Source: Isoperla grammatica (Eukaryota; Arthropoda; Insecta; Plecoptera; Perlodidae). Taken from it: 64,000 nucleotides of DNA. Positions 21,755 through 31,681 of the stretch are shown here, piece by piece; within the stretch, counting starts at the first letter, position 1, and each line of letters begins with the position of its first letter. A program made the translations under genes and the position numbers. The notes beneath the pieces are model-generated. The model was not told the origin of the DNA, searched no databases, and saw nothing but the letters and a program-made list of their open reading frames with translations. The stretch is taken from contig OX246746.1 in assembly GCA_945910005.1 (NCBI GenBank), forward strand, positions 34,558,686-34,622,685. Reading direction: 5' to 3'.

Positions 21755-22050
21755 TGATGATGATTAATGGGGCTTAACGTCTCATATTTTCGCAACTATG
21801 GCCAATCGAGACGATGAGCTGGTGATAATGAATGAAGATGAGAAAGATGATGATAAAGAATAAAGCCACATCCGAATCAGGTCCATTGTACGTCGCGTGG
21901 GTCGTCATACGGGAGTCCAGCAAGGGAGGGGCAGAGCCATGAGGGAGGAGAAATCTTCAGTGGGGTAGTGGGGGGGAGGGGCAGGGTCTCCTTTTGTCGC
22001 CTCTTACGACTAGCAGAGTCACTCTGGCACTTTCCTTAAAAGGCAAGCCA
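21755..22050 (-). mobile_element. SINE-like retroposon, type B head
   Basis: Shares the ~270-bp body and tail end (TGGGGCTTAACGTCTCAT) with the type A copies but ends in GTCGCCTCTTACGACTAGC instead of the GATAAGGTGGCAG head. The right boundary is approximate; no clear TSD. Confidence 0.75.
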
Positions 22051-22787
22051 GCAGTCAGTTATCGAAACTAAATGGGGCAATATGTATAGAAAATTGGAGT
22101 GCGCTATGCGAAACAACCCTCGCACAGGTTCTTACATTCAACCGTCGGAGAGCTGGTGAGGTTGAACGTATCTTTGTAAAAACTTACGAGTGTAGAGTGT
22201 TGGAGACGAGTGCCCAACAAGACATTGAAAAAGCACTGAGCGAGGTGGAAAAAAACTCATCCACATTTTAACGCGCTTTGAGATCCGTGGCAAGAAAGGA
22301 CGCAAAGTTCCTGTTCTTTTAACCGCGGATCTCAAAGCGCAGGTTGACCGTCTCTGCGATACTCGTTTGGAGACTGGAATATCCAAGAGCAATGTATACA
22401 TGTTTGCCCGCCGAAACTCAAATGGGCACGTCCGTGCTTCAGACGTCATGCGACGATTTTCAGTGGAATGTGGAGCCTCAAACCCACAGAATTTAAGATC
22501 CACGAAACTCAGAAAACATATTGCCACTGTGTCGCAAATGCTGAATCTACAAGAGAATGAGCTCGACCAGCTGGCAAATTACATGGGCCATGACCTACGT
22601 ACGCACCGCCAGTATTATAGGTTGCCAGAGGGAACTATGCAAGCAGCAAAAATTAGTAAGATACTAATGGCTATGGAGAGTGGCACCATCCACTCTCAAA
22701 AAGGACGAACTTTGGACATGTCAGTGTCGGATCTGCCTGACACGTCAGAGGAGACTGCAGCGGGACCCTCAACACTCGAAAATTCAG

Positions 22788-24037
22788 GTATGTTTGGAGA
22801 ATATTCGCATACTAATTTTTTTTTAAATACTTATTTTAGTGCAAATGTTCACTGTACGGGTCACTTGGAAAACTTTCTCAAACACCCATGTGTAAACACT
22901 TTTATATTTACCTATTTTTTTTGTTACAGATTGTGTAGTAAATAATAACTACAGATTACATGCCAAACCAATAAGGTATGAAGTAGATTATTGTTTTTAT
23001 AAATAGTAAAGGTAGGAATACGTGGTTTTCAATGTTCTAAACTATACACGTTGCACAATACAATTATGGTCTATAAGTTTGAAATTAAAACACAGCCGAA
23101 CGGAAATGATAGTCTAATTGTGTGTTTTTAAATTGTTAAGCACTACACAATGTAGAAATAAGATGGATGGCAGCACTTCTTGTTGGTTTTATCCGTTTGG
23201 CCTCGGGAAAGAACTGGTCCAGGGTAGCTCTGCCTGTCGTAAGAGGCGACTAAGTGGTCGACGTCATATAACCTTAAGTACGTCGTTTAGCAAATTAAAT
23301 AAAACATCTGATTTTAAAATGTAATGTAAATTATTGTGATACGAATTATTTTGTGTCATTTGTATGTATTGCTATTATATTATCTCGCACCCGTAATAAC
23401 TTAAATATTGGTAATACTGACTCTTTATAAGTTCAAGACTTGAAATAAGCTTTAGTTACAGTTAGAGAGTGTTCAGTGAAGCCTGTCAATGATATGTCAA
23501 GTTTGGAATCTTATTTTTATACCCAGGGAAAGTATCTACAAATATTAGAAGGCAATACGACAATGAAACAAACGACCTCCATTTTGAATTGCGTAGGTGT
23601 AAATGCTCAATTAACTCCACCGCTGACTCACGAAATACTGTTGATATACGGACAGTAGATATCTTTAATTTCTTTGATTTCATTATCTCTGAGGGTATAC
23701 ATTCGTTTACAATTATCCCACAGAATATACTTACTTCTAGTCATGTCAAGAGATGCCCAATAAGTAACTTCTTGTATACGCTTAGCATAAAGATTCTTTG
23801 CGATACTAGATACATAGATACTAGTGATAAATAATTCTTACTTACTAACTTTAGTATATTATATAGTAACTTACATTTATATTTATTTATTTAGATTTAG
23901 ATTGAGGTTTTAGGTCAGATTCGCGAGCGTCTCGGCATGGCGAATGTGTCTGTACTAGTGTAAGAAAGAAGAATATAAACAGTAGGATATTTTAACTACA
24001 AGACTTATTTACAACGATTAACTATTATCGCGAAAAG
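22788..24037. other. Intron sequence of recombinase copy 2, left part
   Basis: No gene. A second acceptor-like TTTTTTTTGTTACAG ends at 22929. A separate retroposon-head sequence lies at 23200-23262. Confidence 0.5.
23200..23262 (+). repeat. Isolated retroposon head with GTCGTAAGAGGCGACTAA
   Basis: Matches the type B head in reverse orientation, next to CTCGGGAAAGAACTGGTC. The SINE body does not follow, so it belongs to a different family sharing the head. Confidence 0.55.
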
Positions 24038-24237
24038 TGTTTTATTAGTCGTTTTAGCTGATAATAAGTTTTGGATGGTGAGATGTGAAGTGGATGATTA
24101 AAGATAACTCTTCAACACCAAGATCCCTTCACCAAGTCTGGTAGACATTTTATTTCCCACTCTCGATTACCGTTCGACCTATCGACTCCCATAGATCGAA
24201 TGCAGTCACAGCCTTCTAGATAGTACAGTACAGTACA
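24038..24237 (-). repeat. Gypsy 3' LTR
   Basis: Starts TGTTTTATTAGTCG and ends TACAGTACAGTACA on the plus strand (TG...CA in both senses). Confidence 0.92.
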
Positions 24238-24252
24238 TCTCCCTTTTTCTTT
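24238..24252 (-). promoter_or_regulatory. Polypurine tract (plus-strand primer)
   Basis: AAAGAAAAAGGGAGA on the minus strand, directly next to the 3' LTR. Confidence 0.85.
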
Positions 24253-24387
24253 AAAGGAGCAAATGGCTCAAAAGACAGGACACATGTAAACCACTAACAT
24301 TTCATACACAATTAGCTTTTAAAGATTAACACAGTTTTATAATAATCTAACTCAAAATTTTATAAAGATAAGTTCTTCTGAAACAAG

Positions 24388-27300
24388 TTATAAATTTAAT
24401 TTGGACTGCACCTTGATAGTACGGCCGCTCCTAGTAGTCTTATAGTTCTCATCAACAATAGGAGGTTGCAACGTGGAAACTGGGCTCCCATCATCAACAT
24501 TGCTTCTCTTCTGTGTTGGACTGCGACTAGGGGAATGAGAGTCGAGATTCTTCTTTTCCACGGGTGGACGGGGACTAGGGCGAGGACAATCATTGGTTGA
24601 CCAAGGCTCCCGGGCGGTATTCCAATTTCTGTTGACGTCATCATCTTCTTCACCCTCATCCTTGAAGTACGGAGCCGGAATAAGATGCCACCGGTTGCGA
24701 CGGAGAAGACCTCTAGACGTTCTAATATTGTACGAACGTGGCTCATCAGTTTTCCCCGTAACAATGCCATGACAGCGCATGTCGATCACCCAGACCGGTT
24801 CACCGACAGTCAGCTCCGACAGTTCCCAAGCGTTGTGTCTGCGGTCGTAATTGTGCTTCTGCCGCATCTTGATCTCATTCTCCTTAACATTCAGGCTCGA
24901 CAGGTCCGGTTTTTGGCTGAGGAGCCGTGAAGTCATCGGTAGAGTTGTCCGTAAACGACGGTTCATCAGAAGTTCTGATGGGCTGAAACCATTGGCTAAT
25001 GGTGTGGTACGATACGCCAGTAGAGCGGTATAAACATCTTCAGATTTCTTTAGGATTAGTTTTGCTATTTTTACCGCAGCCTCTGCGAAACCGTTACTCT
25101 GGCTATGTTTGGGGCTGCTGGTAACAACGTCAAATCCGTAAAGTTTTGAAAATTGTTTAAATTCTGATTTCTCTAGGGTTCCAAACTGAGGCCCATTGTC
25201 GCTGCGTACCACTTCAGGAATACCATGTCTGGAAAACATGGCTTTACAGTGATTAATTATGGCTGCAGATTTCAGACTGGTCAACTCTGCGATCTCAAAG
25301 TATCGGGAATAATAGTCAGTGACGACTAGGAACCATTTCTCTTCTAGTTTAAATAGATCCATAGCGACAACTTGCCATGGCCTTTTTGGAAAGTCAGATG
25401 GAATGAGTGGTTCGTTGTGGTTTTTTGAGTGTTGGATACATTGTGGACAAGATCGAACAAGGAATTCTATCTGCGTCGAGAGACCAGGCCACCACACTGC
25501 TTCTCTTGCTCGCGAGCGACATTTTACGATTCCTTGATGACCGTCATGTATTTTTGTTAAGACTTGTTTTTGCAATGACTTTGGTTTCACCAGACGTTGT
25601 CCTCTTAAGAGTAAATGATCTTCGACAGTGATATCGTGACGAACGGACCAATAATCTTGCAGTTCTTTTACAACTTGATTTTTCTCTGGCCAACCCTGCA
25701 TGCTGTACTCTTTCAGGGCATTGCAGATTGGGTCTTTATTTTGTTCGATCATCACTTCCTTCAGAAAGTTGTCCGTCACGGGTATGGATTCTACTACGAG
25801 ACGAACGTATGCAGTAGTTTCTTCTTCCAGTTCATCGGCTTCGTTCACCTGTAGCGGTTTTCTTGATAACGCATCAGCGACAATCATCTCCTTACCAGGT
25901 ATATAGACGATCTCGTAGGAGAAACGCATTAGTCGGAGACGAAACCGTTGAAGACGAGGTGTTAAGTCGTCTAGAATCTTCGTCGTGAACAGTGGAATCA
26001 ACGGTTTGTGGTCCGTCTGCAGTACAATATGAAGACCGGTAATGTAGTCGCTGAACACCTGGCACGCATGTGTAAGTGTCAAGGCTTCGCGTTCGATCTG
26101 CGCATAACGACGCTCTGTAGATGAGAGCGTGCGCGAAGAGTACGCGACAGGCCGGTTTTCACCGTCGCTTTGTTCTTGTAGAAGAACACATCCGATGCCA
26201 TAAGCCGATGCATCTGCCGATACCGTAGTCTTCTTTAATGGATCATACAAGGCTAATGTTGGAATTTCAGTTAGTAACTGCTTAACAACATTGAAGGCTT
26301 TCTCTTGCGCGGAGCCCCAAAGCCACATGTTTTTGGAGCGTAGAAGAGAAATGATGGGTTCAAGTAGTTCGGATTTCCGGGGAATATAACGTCCTACTGA
26401 ATTAACCATGCCTACAAATCGCTGCACATCGTGCTTATTTTGGGGAGCGTCCATTTCGAGTATGGCTGCAATTCGATCCTTGTCTGGAGTAATACCCTCC
26501 CGGCTTATGCTATGTCCTAAGAAAGACACTTTATCAACGCAAACTAGTGTTTTGCTTTCGTTGAGTGTCATGCCGATCTCTTGTAGCCTACTGAGAACTT
26601 GCCGAAGGCGATGATCATGCTCCTCTAAGGTTGCCCCCACGACAAGTATATCGTCCATGTGAATTAACACTCCCTCAATTCCTTGTAGAATATCCATCAT
26701 TCTCCTTTGAAAATGCTCTGGAGCACTAGTTATTCCAAAGGGAAGTCTTAGGAATCTGAATCGGCCAAACGGAGTAAGGAATGTTGTTAGCGGAGACGAT
26801 TCGGCTGCAAGCGGAACTTGCCAGAAGCCCGAATTAGCATCCAGTTTTGTAAAATACTTTGCTGATGAAAGTTGTGCAAGGGTATTTTCCACTTTTGGTA
26901 TAGGGTGGAATTCCCGTTTAACACTTTTATTTAAATGTGTCAAATCTACACAAATCCTAACGCCTCCATTTGGTTTTGGAATTACGACCATTGGCGCACA
27001 CCATTCCGTAGGCTCATGCACTTCTGTAATGACTCCCAATTTCACCATCTTCTTAAGTTCCTCATCTACTCTCTTCAATAAAGGAATGGCTACTTTTCTA
27101 GGAGTACTTATGGCTAATGATATAGCATCAGGTTCTAGCACTATCTTGTACTCGCCAGGCAAAGTTCCGAGATTTTTGAAAAGTGACGGGTATTCTACTT
27201 TAATGTTGACGGACTTACTTGTAACGGAATCCACTAGTTTCACTAGCTGTAGTCCTTCAATGGCTGGCCGTCCCAATAATGGTGTAATTAGGTCCTCGAC

Positions 27301-27882
27301 AACGTACACTGTTTGCTGACAACTAGTCTGGTTGTAGGAAAGCTCAACATTAACGACCCCTACGACTTTGAGTTGGGTTCCGGAAGGCCCAAACAGTCGT
27401 GTTGGCGCCGGTTGCAACTGCTGGTTGGCTAAAAATGCTGAGTTGGACGGTACCACTGTAACATCTGCACCTGAATCAACTTTGAATTTGACTTCTGTTC
27501 CATTGATCCAGATGGTCTTGTCCCACGAACAACTCTTCGGTCTAGTGTTCTTGTGGTTGTTGACAGCACCAACAAATACAGAGTCACTGGAATCTGATTC
27601 CCCCTCCTCCTGGGCTTGAACTTGATGCACCTTGGGTCCCCCACTGCGGCAAACTTTGGAATAATGTCCCACCTTATTGCACGTGTGACATGTAGCCCCT
27701 TTTGCTGGACAGTTGGCTCTTTTGTGCCTGTCTTGACCACACCAGGAGCATTTGCCTGGGTGCCCTAGGCCTGGACTTTGATTGGCAGGGGCCGCAGGGC
27801 CCTTGTTGTTGCCTTGTCGCCCATGTTGTTTAGGCCCTTGACTTTTGTTGAAAGTTCTCCCTTTTGTATGACTAGGCTTCAT
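24388..27882 (-). CDS. pol: Gypsy Pol polyprotein
   Basis: 1164 residues without a stop. Two CCHC knuckles near residues 45-79 (CSWCGQDRHKRANC, CHTCNKVGHYSKVC), so the nucleocapsid is carried by this frame. Aspartic protease around 128-145 with VDSGAD. Reverse transcriptase about 285-420: TKLDANSGFWQ with the first Asp, LPFGITSAPEHFQ, and IHMDD with the Asp pair at 410-411. RNase H from about 555 (SADASAYGIG, QIEREALTL, TDHKPL). Integrase: an H2C2-type finger (KIHDGHQGI ... SCPQCIQHS), then catalytic residues in VAMDLFKLE, RSDNGPQF and NGFAEAAV (Asp, Asp, Glu), and a GKTDEPRSY-containing tail. The start ATG overlaps the gag stop by 11 bases in another frame. Every catalytic block is present, so the protein could be active. 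Confidence 0.93.
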   Translation of the reverse strand: MKPSHTKGRTFNKSQGPKQHGRQGNNKGPAAPANQSPGLGHPGKCSWCGQDRHKRANCPAKGATCHTCNKVGHYSKVCRSGGPKVHQVQAQEEGESDSSDSVFVGAVNNHKNTRPKSCSWDKTIWINGTEVKFKVDSGADVTVVPSNSAFLANQQLQPAPTRLFGPSGTQLKVVGVVNVELSYNQTSCQQTVYVVEDLITPLLGRPAIEGLQLVKLVDSVTSKSVNIKVEYPSLFKNLGTLPGEYKIVLEPDAISLAISTPRKVAIPLLKRVDEELKKMVKLGVITEVHEPTEWCAPMVVIPKPNGGVRICVDLTHLNKSVKREFHPIPKVENTLAQLSSAKYFTKLDANSGFWQVPLAAESSPLTTFLTPFGRFRFLRLPFGITSAPEHFQRRMMDILQGIEGVLIHMDDILVVGATLEEHDHRLRQVLSRLQEIGMTLNESKTLVCVDKVSFLGHSISREGITPDKDRIAAILEMDAPQNKHDVQRFVGMVNSVGRYIPRKSELLEPIISLLRSKNMWLWGSAQEKAFNVVKQLLTEIPTLALYDPLKKTTVSADASAYGIGCVLLQEQSDGENRPVAYSSRTLSSTERRYAQIEREALTLTHACQVFSDYITGLHIVLQTDHKPLIPLFTTKILDDLTPRLQRFRLRLMRFSYEIVYIPGKEMIVADALSRKPLQVNEADELEEETTAYVRLVVESIPVTDNFLKEVMIEQNKDPICNALKEYSMQGWPEKNQVVKELQDYWSVRHDITVEDHLLLRGQRLVKPKSLQKQVLTKIHDGHQGIVKCRSRAREAVWWPGLSTQIEFLVRSCPQCIQHSKNHNEPLIPSDFPKRPWQVVAMDLFKLEEKWFLVVTDYYSRYFEIAELTSLKSAAIINHCKAMFSRHGIPEVVRSDNGPQFGTLEKSEFKQFSKLYGFDVVTSSPKHSQSNGFAEAAVKIAKLILKKSEDVYTALLAYRTTPLANGFSPSELLMNRRLRTTLPMTSRLLSQKPDLSSLNVKENEIKMRQKHNYDRRHNAWELSELTVGEPVWVIDMRCHGIVTGKTDEPRSYNIRTSRGLLRRNRWHLIPAPYFKDEGEEDDDVNRNWNTAREPWSTNDCPRPSPRPPVEKKNLDSHSPSRSPTQKRSNVDDGSPVSTLQPPIVDENYKTTRSGRTIKVQSKLNL

Positions 27883-28498
27883 TGAAACAGCACTTACCGC
27901 AGTTTCGGAACCCCGCAGGGTTGCACGTTGTGTCTTCTGCTTGTCTGGCTGCTGTTATGGCTCGTTGTAAGGTCAGCCCTGGTTCTAGTTGGAGTCTGTC
28001 ACACAACTTCTGGTCACGCATTCCAATAACTATGCGATCACGGATCATTTCATCGTGGAGCAAACCATACTCACAATCTTTCGCCAGTGTGTGGAGTGAC
28101 CTAATAAACTCTTCAGCCCCCTCGCTAGGCCCTTGAACTCTCATGTTGAAGCGAGCCCTTTCATAGATTGTGTTGCGTTGTGGAATGAAGTGTTTCTCGA
28201 AGCGGTCCAACACTGTCTCGTAGGACTTTTCTTCCTCACTAGACAGGTTAAACGACAACAGGATGTCTTCTGCCTCGTGGCTCATTATATAGATAAGCAT
28301 GTCTATCTGCTCCTCGTCTGGTTTTCTTGAGAGGCCAGATGACGTTCGGAACCTCTGGAAACGTTTTTTCCATGTCGGCCACTCTTGAACGCTTGTAAAA
28401 TTGAACCTCTCAGGTGGAGGTATTGCCACCTGATATTGCGTTGCCATCACGGGCGGAACAGCCGTCGTTGCTGTTGGCTGATTCTGTCTTTGTGCCAT
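27872..28498 (-). CDS. gag: Gypsy Gag
   Basis: 208 residues from ATG at 28498. Typical retrotransposon gag region: FNFTSVQEWPTWKKRFQRF near residue 35 and the FIPQRNTIYERARFNMR ... EGAEEFIRSLHTLAKDCEYG block, which resembles the capsid part of Mag-like gypsy gags. No zinc knuckle here: it lies in pol, so a shift between the frames or reinitiation at the overlapping ATG is needed to make the full set. Gag would form the particle that packages the RNA. Confidence 0.88.
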   Translation of the reverse strand: MAQRQNQPTATTAVPPVMATQYQVAIPPPERFNFTSVQEWPTWKKRFQRFRTSSGLSRKPDEEQIDMLIYIMSHEAEDILLSFNLSSEEEKSYETVLDRFEKHFIPQRNTIYERARFNMRVQGPSEGAEEFIRSLHTLAKDCEYGLLHDEMIRDRIVIGMRDQKLCDRLQLEPGLTLQRAITAARQAEDTTCNPAGFRNCGKCCFNEA

Positions 28499-28569
28499 GT
28501 GCTTGACGCCGGGTATTATGTTTTACACTGTTCCCCTTTTTAACACGCGAATTTTACTAACCGTTTACT

Positions 28570-28587
28570 GTTTGACCGCTGCCACCA
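28570..28587 (-). promoter_or_regulatory. tRNA primer-binding site
   Basis: TGGTGGCAGCGGTCAAAC follows the 5' LTR directly. It starts with the TGG expected for pairing with a tRNA CCA end; I do not assign the tRNA. Confidence 0.8.
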
Positions 28588-28779
28588 TGTCTTACTAGTC
28601 GTTTTAGCTAATAATAAGTTTTGGATGGTGAGATGTGAAGTGGATGATTAAAGATAACTCTTCAATCCCTTCACCAAGTCTGGTAGACATTTTATTTCCC
28701 ACTCTCGATTACCGTTCGACCTATCGACTCCCATAGATCGAATGCAGTCACAGCCTTCTAGATAGTACAGTACAGTACA
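28588..28779 (-). repeat. Gypsy 5' LTR
   Basis: Starts TGTCTTACTAGTCG on the plus strand and ends GTACAGTACA; lacks 8 bases (CACCAAGA) present in the other LTR. Confidence 0.92.
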
Positions 28780-29179
28780 AAAAGTAGCATGCCTTATTTA
28801 GGTCGAAAAGCTTTATGCAATATTCTATGTCTTAACTCAATAACTCAGATCTTCACTTTATCACTCCCTTATTATTAAACGTGTTTAATAAGATTGCAAA
28901 CTAGTTCTCCCACCCTTAATCGTGTTATGTATACGTCTTATTACAGATAACAATGCAAGAGACGAGGAACAATTTTCGTCAAGCGATAATGAAGAGGAAC
29001 CAGTTCCTAGGAAGAAAAAGATGAAACATACAAGGGTGCAGTTTTTAGTTCGAGGAAAAGTGCCTGGCAAATCTGACTGTAAGACGTGCATCACGAGAGA
29101 GCCAACGCTTAAATCACGAACCTGGCAGAACATTAAGTTCTACGTTCATAATAATCTTAAAAAATACAAAAACAAGTAA

Positions 29180-29583
29180 AAAAATGGGCCTCTACGTTCG
29201 TTAAAAACCCATAACTGCTTATAACCTACGTCATGTTTCTATCTTTGTTTCAGTTTTTTTTGTTTTTATCTTTTTTCTACCCTGCCCTCTCTTGCTGAGC
29301 TCTACTTATGACGACCCCTGCGACCTATAATGGATATGATTGACCTAAGCCGTCGAATACGTCGTACAACACTAAAGAATCAATTAAAATTTTTTTGGTT
29401 ATTTCATTATATTTGTTTAATATTTTGTTGTATTTCTTTATCTACCAAAAAAAATAAAACAGCAACACCAGCAGCATATTCGAGTTATAAAATAACCTTG
29501 CATCCTAGTAGTCCTACCACCAGTTTGAGGGGGTTTGTGATAGCTGTGGTGTTTTTATTTGTATTGAATCTGTTAGGTTACAA
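29180..29583. other. Region after the recombinase end
   Basis: An 85-codon frame at 29330-29587 has two hydrophobic stretches but no recognisable family; low complexity T-rich DNA explains it. No support for a gene. Confidence 0.45.
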
Positions 29584-29744
29584 CTAAAGGACCATCCACA
29601 ATGAAAATCAACAGTAACAGTAACGGTTGATTTAAGCAAATCTTATTGGGTGATGAGATCCCATGGTTGCTCATCAGCAAATATGATTGGTTTAAACCTT
29701 ACTGTTAATGTTTCTGTTAATTTTCATTGTGGAGTGGCCTTTAG
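29584..29744. mobile_element. MITE, ~161 bp
   Basis: Imperfect terminal inverted repeats of about 55 bp. Left end CTAAAGGACCATCCACAATG; the complement of the right end reads CTAAAGGCCACTCCACAATG. No coding capacity. Confidence 0.8.
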
Positions 29745-29924
29745 CTAAAACCCTAGTGCTAAAACCTCTCATGTTCTATTGTACTTCGAACCTGCGTGTA
29801 AGGTGCAACTTGAAAGAGGGCTCTGGAGGCATTACGCAGAACTCTGCACTAATCTTTCGTATGCAGCCACCTTATATGACACGTCATAATGTTATTATGG
29901 CAGTTATTTGACACGAGTTTTTGT

Positions 29925-30309
29925 TGATTGATTGATTGATTAATGGGGTTTAACGTCTCATATTTATGCAACGATGGCTAATCGAGACGATGAGCGGGTG
30001 ATAATGAAGATGAGAAAGATGATAATGAAGAATAAAGCCACATCCGAATCAGATCCATTGTACGTCGCGTGAGTCGTCATACGGGAGTCCAGCAAGGGAG
30101 GGCAGGGCCAAGTGGGAGGAGAAGAATTCAATGGGACAGTGGGGGGGGGGGGGGAAAGGGGATTGGGGTGTGGACTGCACTTCGTCTGACTTCTCCTCCT
30201 CGACCTTGGGTGGCCCTACCAGAAGCATACGCTTCCGCCGGCATAGCTCTCGGGATCAACAAAGCACGCAAACCTGCCCACCACGATAAGGTGGCAGTCC
30301 CTGGGCAGG
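29925..30309 (-). mobile_element. SINE-like retroposon, type A head
   Basis: TSD ACGAGTTTTTGT at 29913-29924 and 30310-30321. Has a longer poly-G run and lacks a few bases of the CCAGTCCGG part. Confidence 0.9.
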
Positions 30310-30616
30310 ACGAGTTTTTGTGTCCTATGTGCAATGTTCATGTAACGTCCTCGGTTTCCGTACACCAAGCGCAGTGGCGTAACTCCCTATAGTGCAAGGT
30401 ATGCGGTGCTTACGGGACCCGCGACTTGGGCGCACCTTCGACATTCAAAAACCACTGATTTGAGATAAATGTTTGTATAAGAACGTATTCACAGATTAAT
30501 CAGGTTTCTCAGATTCAGAATAGTAAAAAAATACACAACTAAACGACACTGTGACAAACATAAGCAATCTGGTGCTAGAAATATTTATGCTCCTACTATA
30601 CACTAAGTATTAGTTT

Positions 30617-31387
30617 TCAACCCTTAAAAAGAAGGGTACATTCTGACAATATGTGACGTACAGTCAGAGTAACGTCACAAGTGTCATATTTTGGGACAAC
30701 TTTTTCTCTAGTGAGGAGATTGCCATGAGTCAAACGAGTGTGGCCAATGCAAACCCGTGCCAACACAACCTCTTCCCGGCGAGAAAGACGGGAAGATGGA
30801 GGCCGAACTTTATTGATTAATTTAGGCATCACACTGTGCAACTTGTTCAGTTGCACTTGGTCCCAAGCAGCTTGTCGTTTATCTAAAATGTCTTGTTTGA
30901 ACGCACTCTTGACATCTGGAACAGGGACGATATCGAAGTCAACAGGGCGATGTTGACAGGCTGCCTTTGCAGCCTGATCGGCCAATTCGTTTCCTTCGAT
31001 TCCCACGTGTCCAGGTACCCAGCAAAATTCGATAGTATAATTCCTCGAATTGAGTTTCTCCAGATAAAACTGAATGTCTTGGACCAAGTGATGGACGGAA
31101 TACATGACACAAATTGCTTGAAGTCCACTCATGCTATCCGAACAAATTAAAAACTTACCTTTTGGAGAACTTGATATATATTTCAGAGCTTCGCGAATGG
31201 CGACCAACTCTGCGGTGAAAACTGAACACATGTCGTGTAACCTGAATTGTTCAGTTAAGGCGGAGCAATAAAAGCTACATCCTACCTTGATGTCAATTTT
31301 GGAGCCATCTGTGAACACCAAAGTTGACCCACGGTGTTCATGGAATAACAACGTCTCATGTGAGAACCAGTGTTTCGTTCCCTGCAT
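30617..31387 (-). pseudogene. Jockey-like LINE RNase H fragment
   Basis: About 256 open codons equivalent to the C-terminal part of LINE A ORF2: VFTDGSKIDIKVGCSF, FTAELVAIREAL, LICSDSMSGL and GHVGIEGNELADQAAK give the RNase H D-E-D-D residues, followed by SRREEVVLARVCIGHTRLTH and a C-terminal CDVTLTVRHILSEC finger. Polymerase and endonuclease are missing, and the end stops early in LFKG. The frame is unbroken across this piece, so it is younger or less decayed than LINE A, but from a distinct subfamily. Confidence 0.8.
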
Positions 31388-31681
31388 TCACGTACACATC
31401 TCAGTGTTAGCATAGGTAACCGACATGGGACTTGCTAATCTACCATCGACTTCCGGGGCACGTTCTCGACCCCGGAGTCGTCTTGTACGTTTTCAACCCC
31501 GTCGAGGAGCATCCAGAAGGAGGCAGCATCACGCTAGTCCCGATCCTCTACATCGAGTGCGACACAACCAGTCACGGTTCCGACCTCAGCGAGACCCACA
31601 GCTACGCATGTATACTGGCAACGCCGTAAGAAGCGAGGTGTCCCTTAAAATTCTTAGAAGAGACGGTCGGTCCACACGGTG
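31388..31681. other. Unassigned; overlapping open frames
   Basis: Two overlapping plus-strand frames of 65 and 85 codons around 31425-31682. The frame at 31432 reads VLDPGVVLYVFNPVEEHPEG and could be an exon, but I do not recognise it and see no splice sites I trust. Confidence 0.25.

Larger units (their letters stand above)
24038..28779 (-). mobile_element. Ty3/gypsy LTR retrotransposon, structurally complete
   Basis: 4742 bp on the minus strand. TSD AAAAG at 24033-24037 and 28780-28784. Two LTRs of 200 and 192 bp that differ by three visible substitutions and an 8-bp indel, plus primer-binding site, polypurine tract, gag and an uninterrupted 1164-codon pol. It lies in the intron of recombinase copy 2. 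Confidence 0.95.
21375..29179 (+). pseudogene. Crypton-like tyrosine recombinase, copy 2, with a 6.2-kb intron
   Basis: Related to copy 1 but clearly diverged. The 5' part is missing; it starts around 21420 (HLADLIHPAMHDTFVKAVKR) and reads YGIPSLALKLG up to DALPLAD. A type B SINE (about 21755-22050) splits it. The core resumes with LTFNRRRAGEVERI (first Arg), FEIRGKKGRK (Lys), then STKLRKHIATVSQ (second Arg), NYMGHDLRTH (His) and RQYYRLP (Tyr) in the frame ending at 22787. There TTCAG|GTATGT is a donor; TTATTACAG| at 28938-28946 is the acceptor, both phase 1. The last exon (28947-29179) has an acidic stretch, GKVPGKSDCKTC and KSRTWQNIKFYVHNNLKKY, matching the C-terminal block of copy 1. The WTKEE segment of copy 1 has no counterpart. 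The intron holds a gypsy element. Confidence 0.75.
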
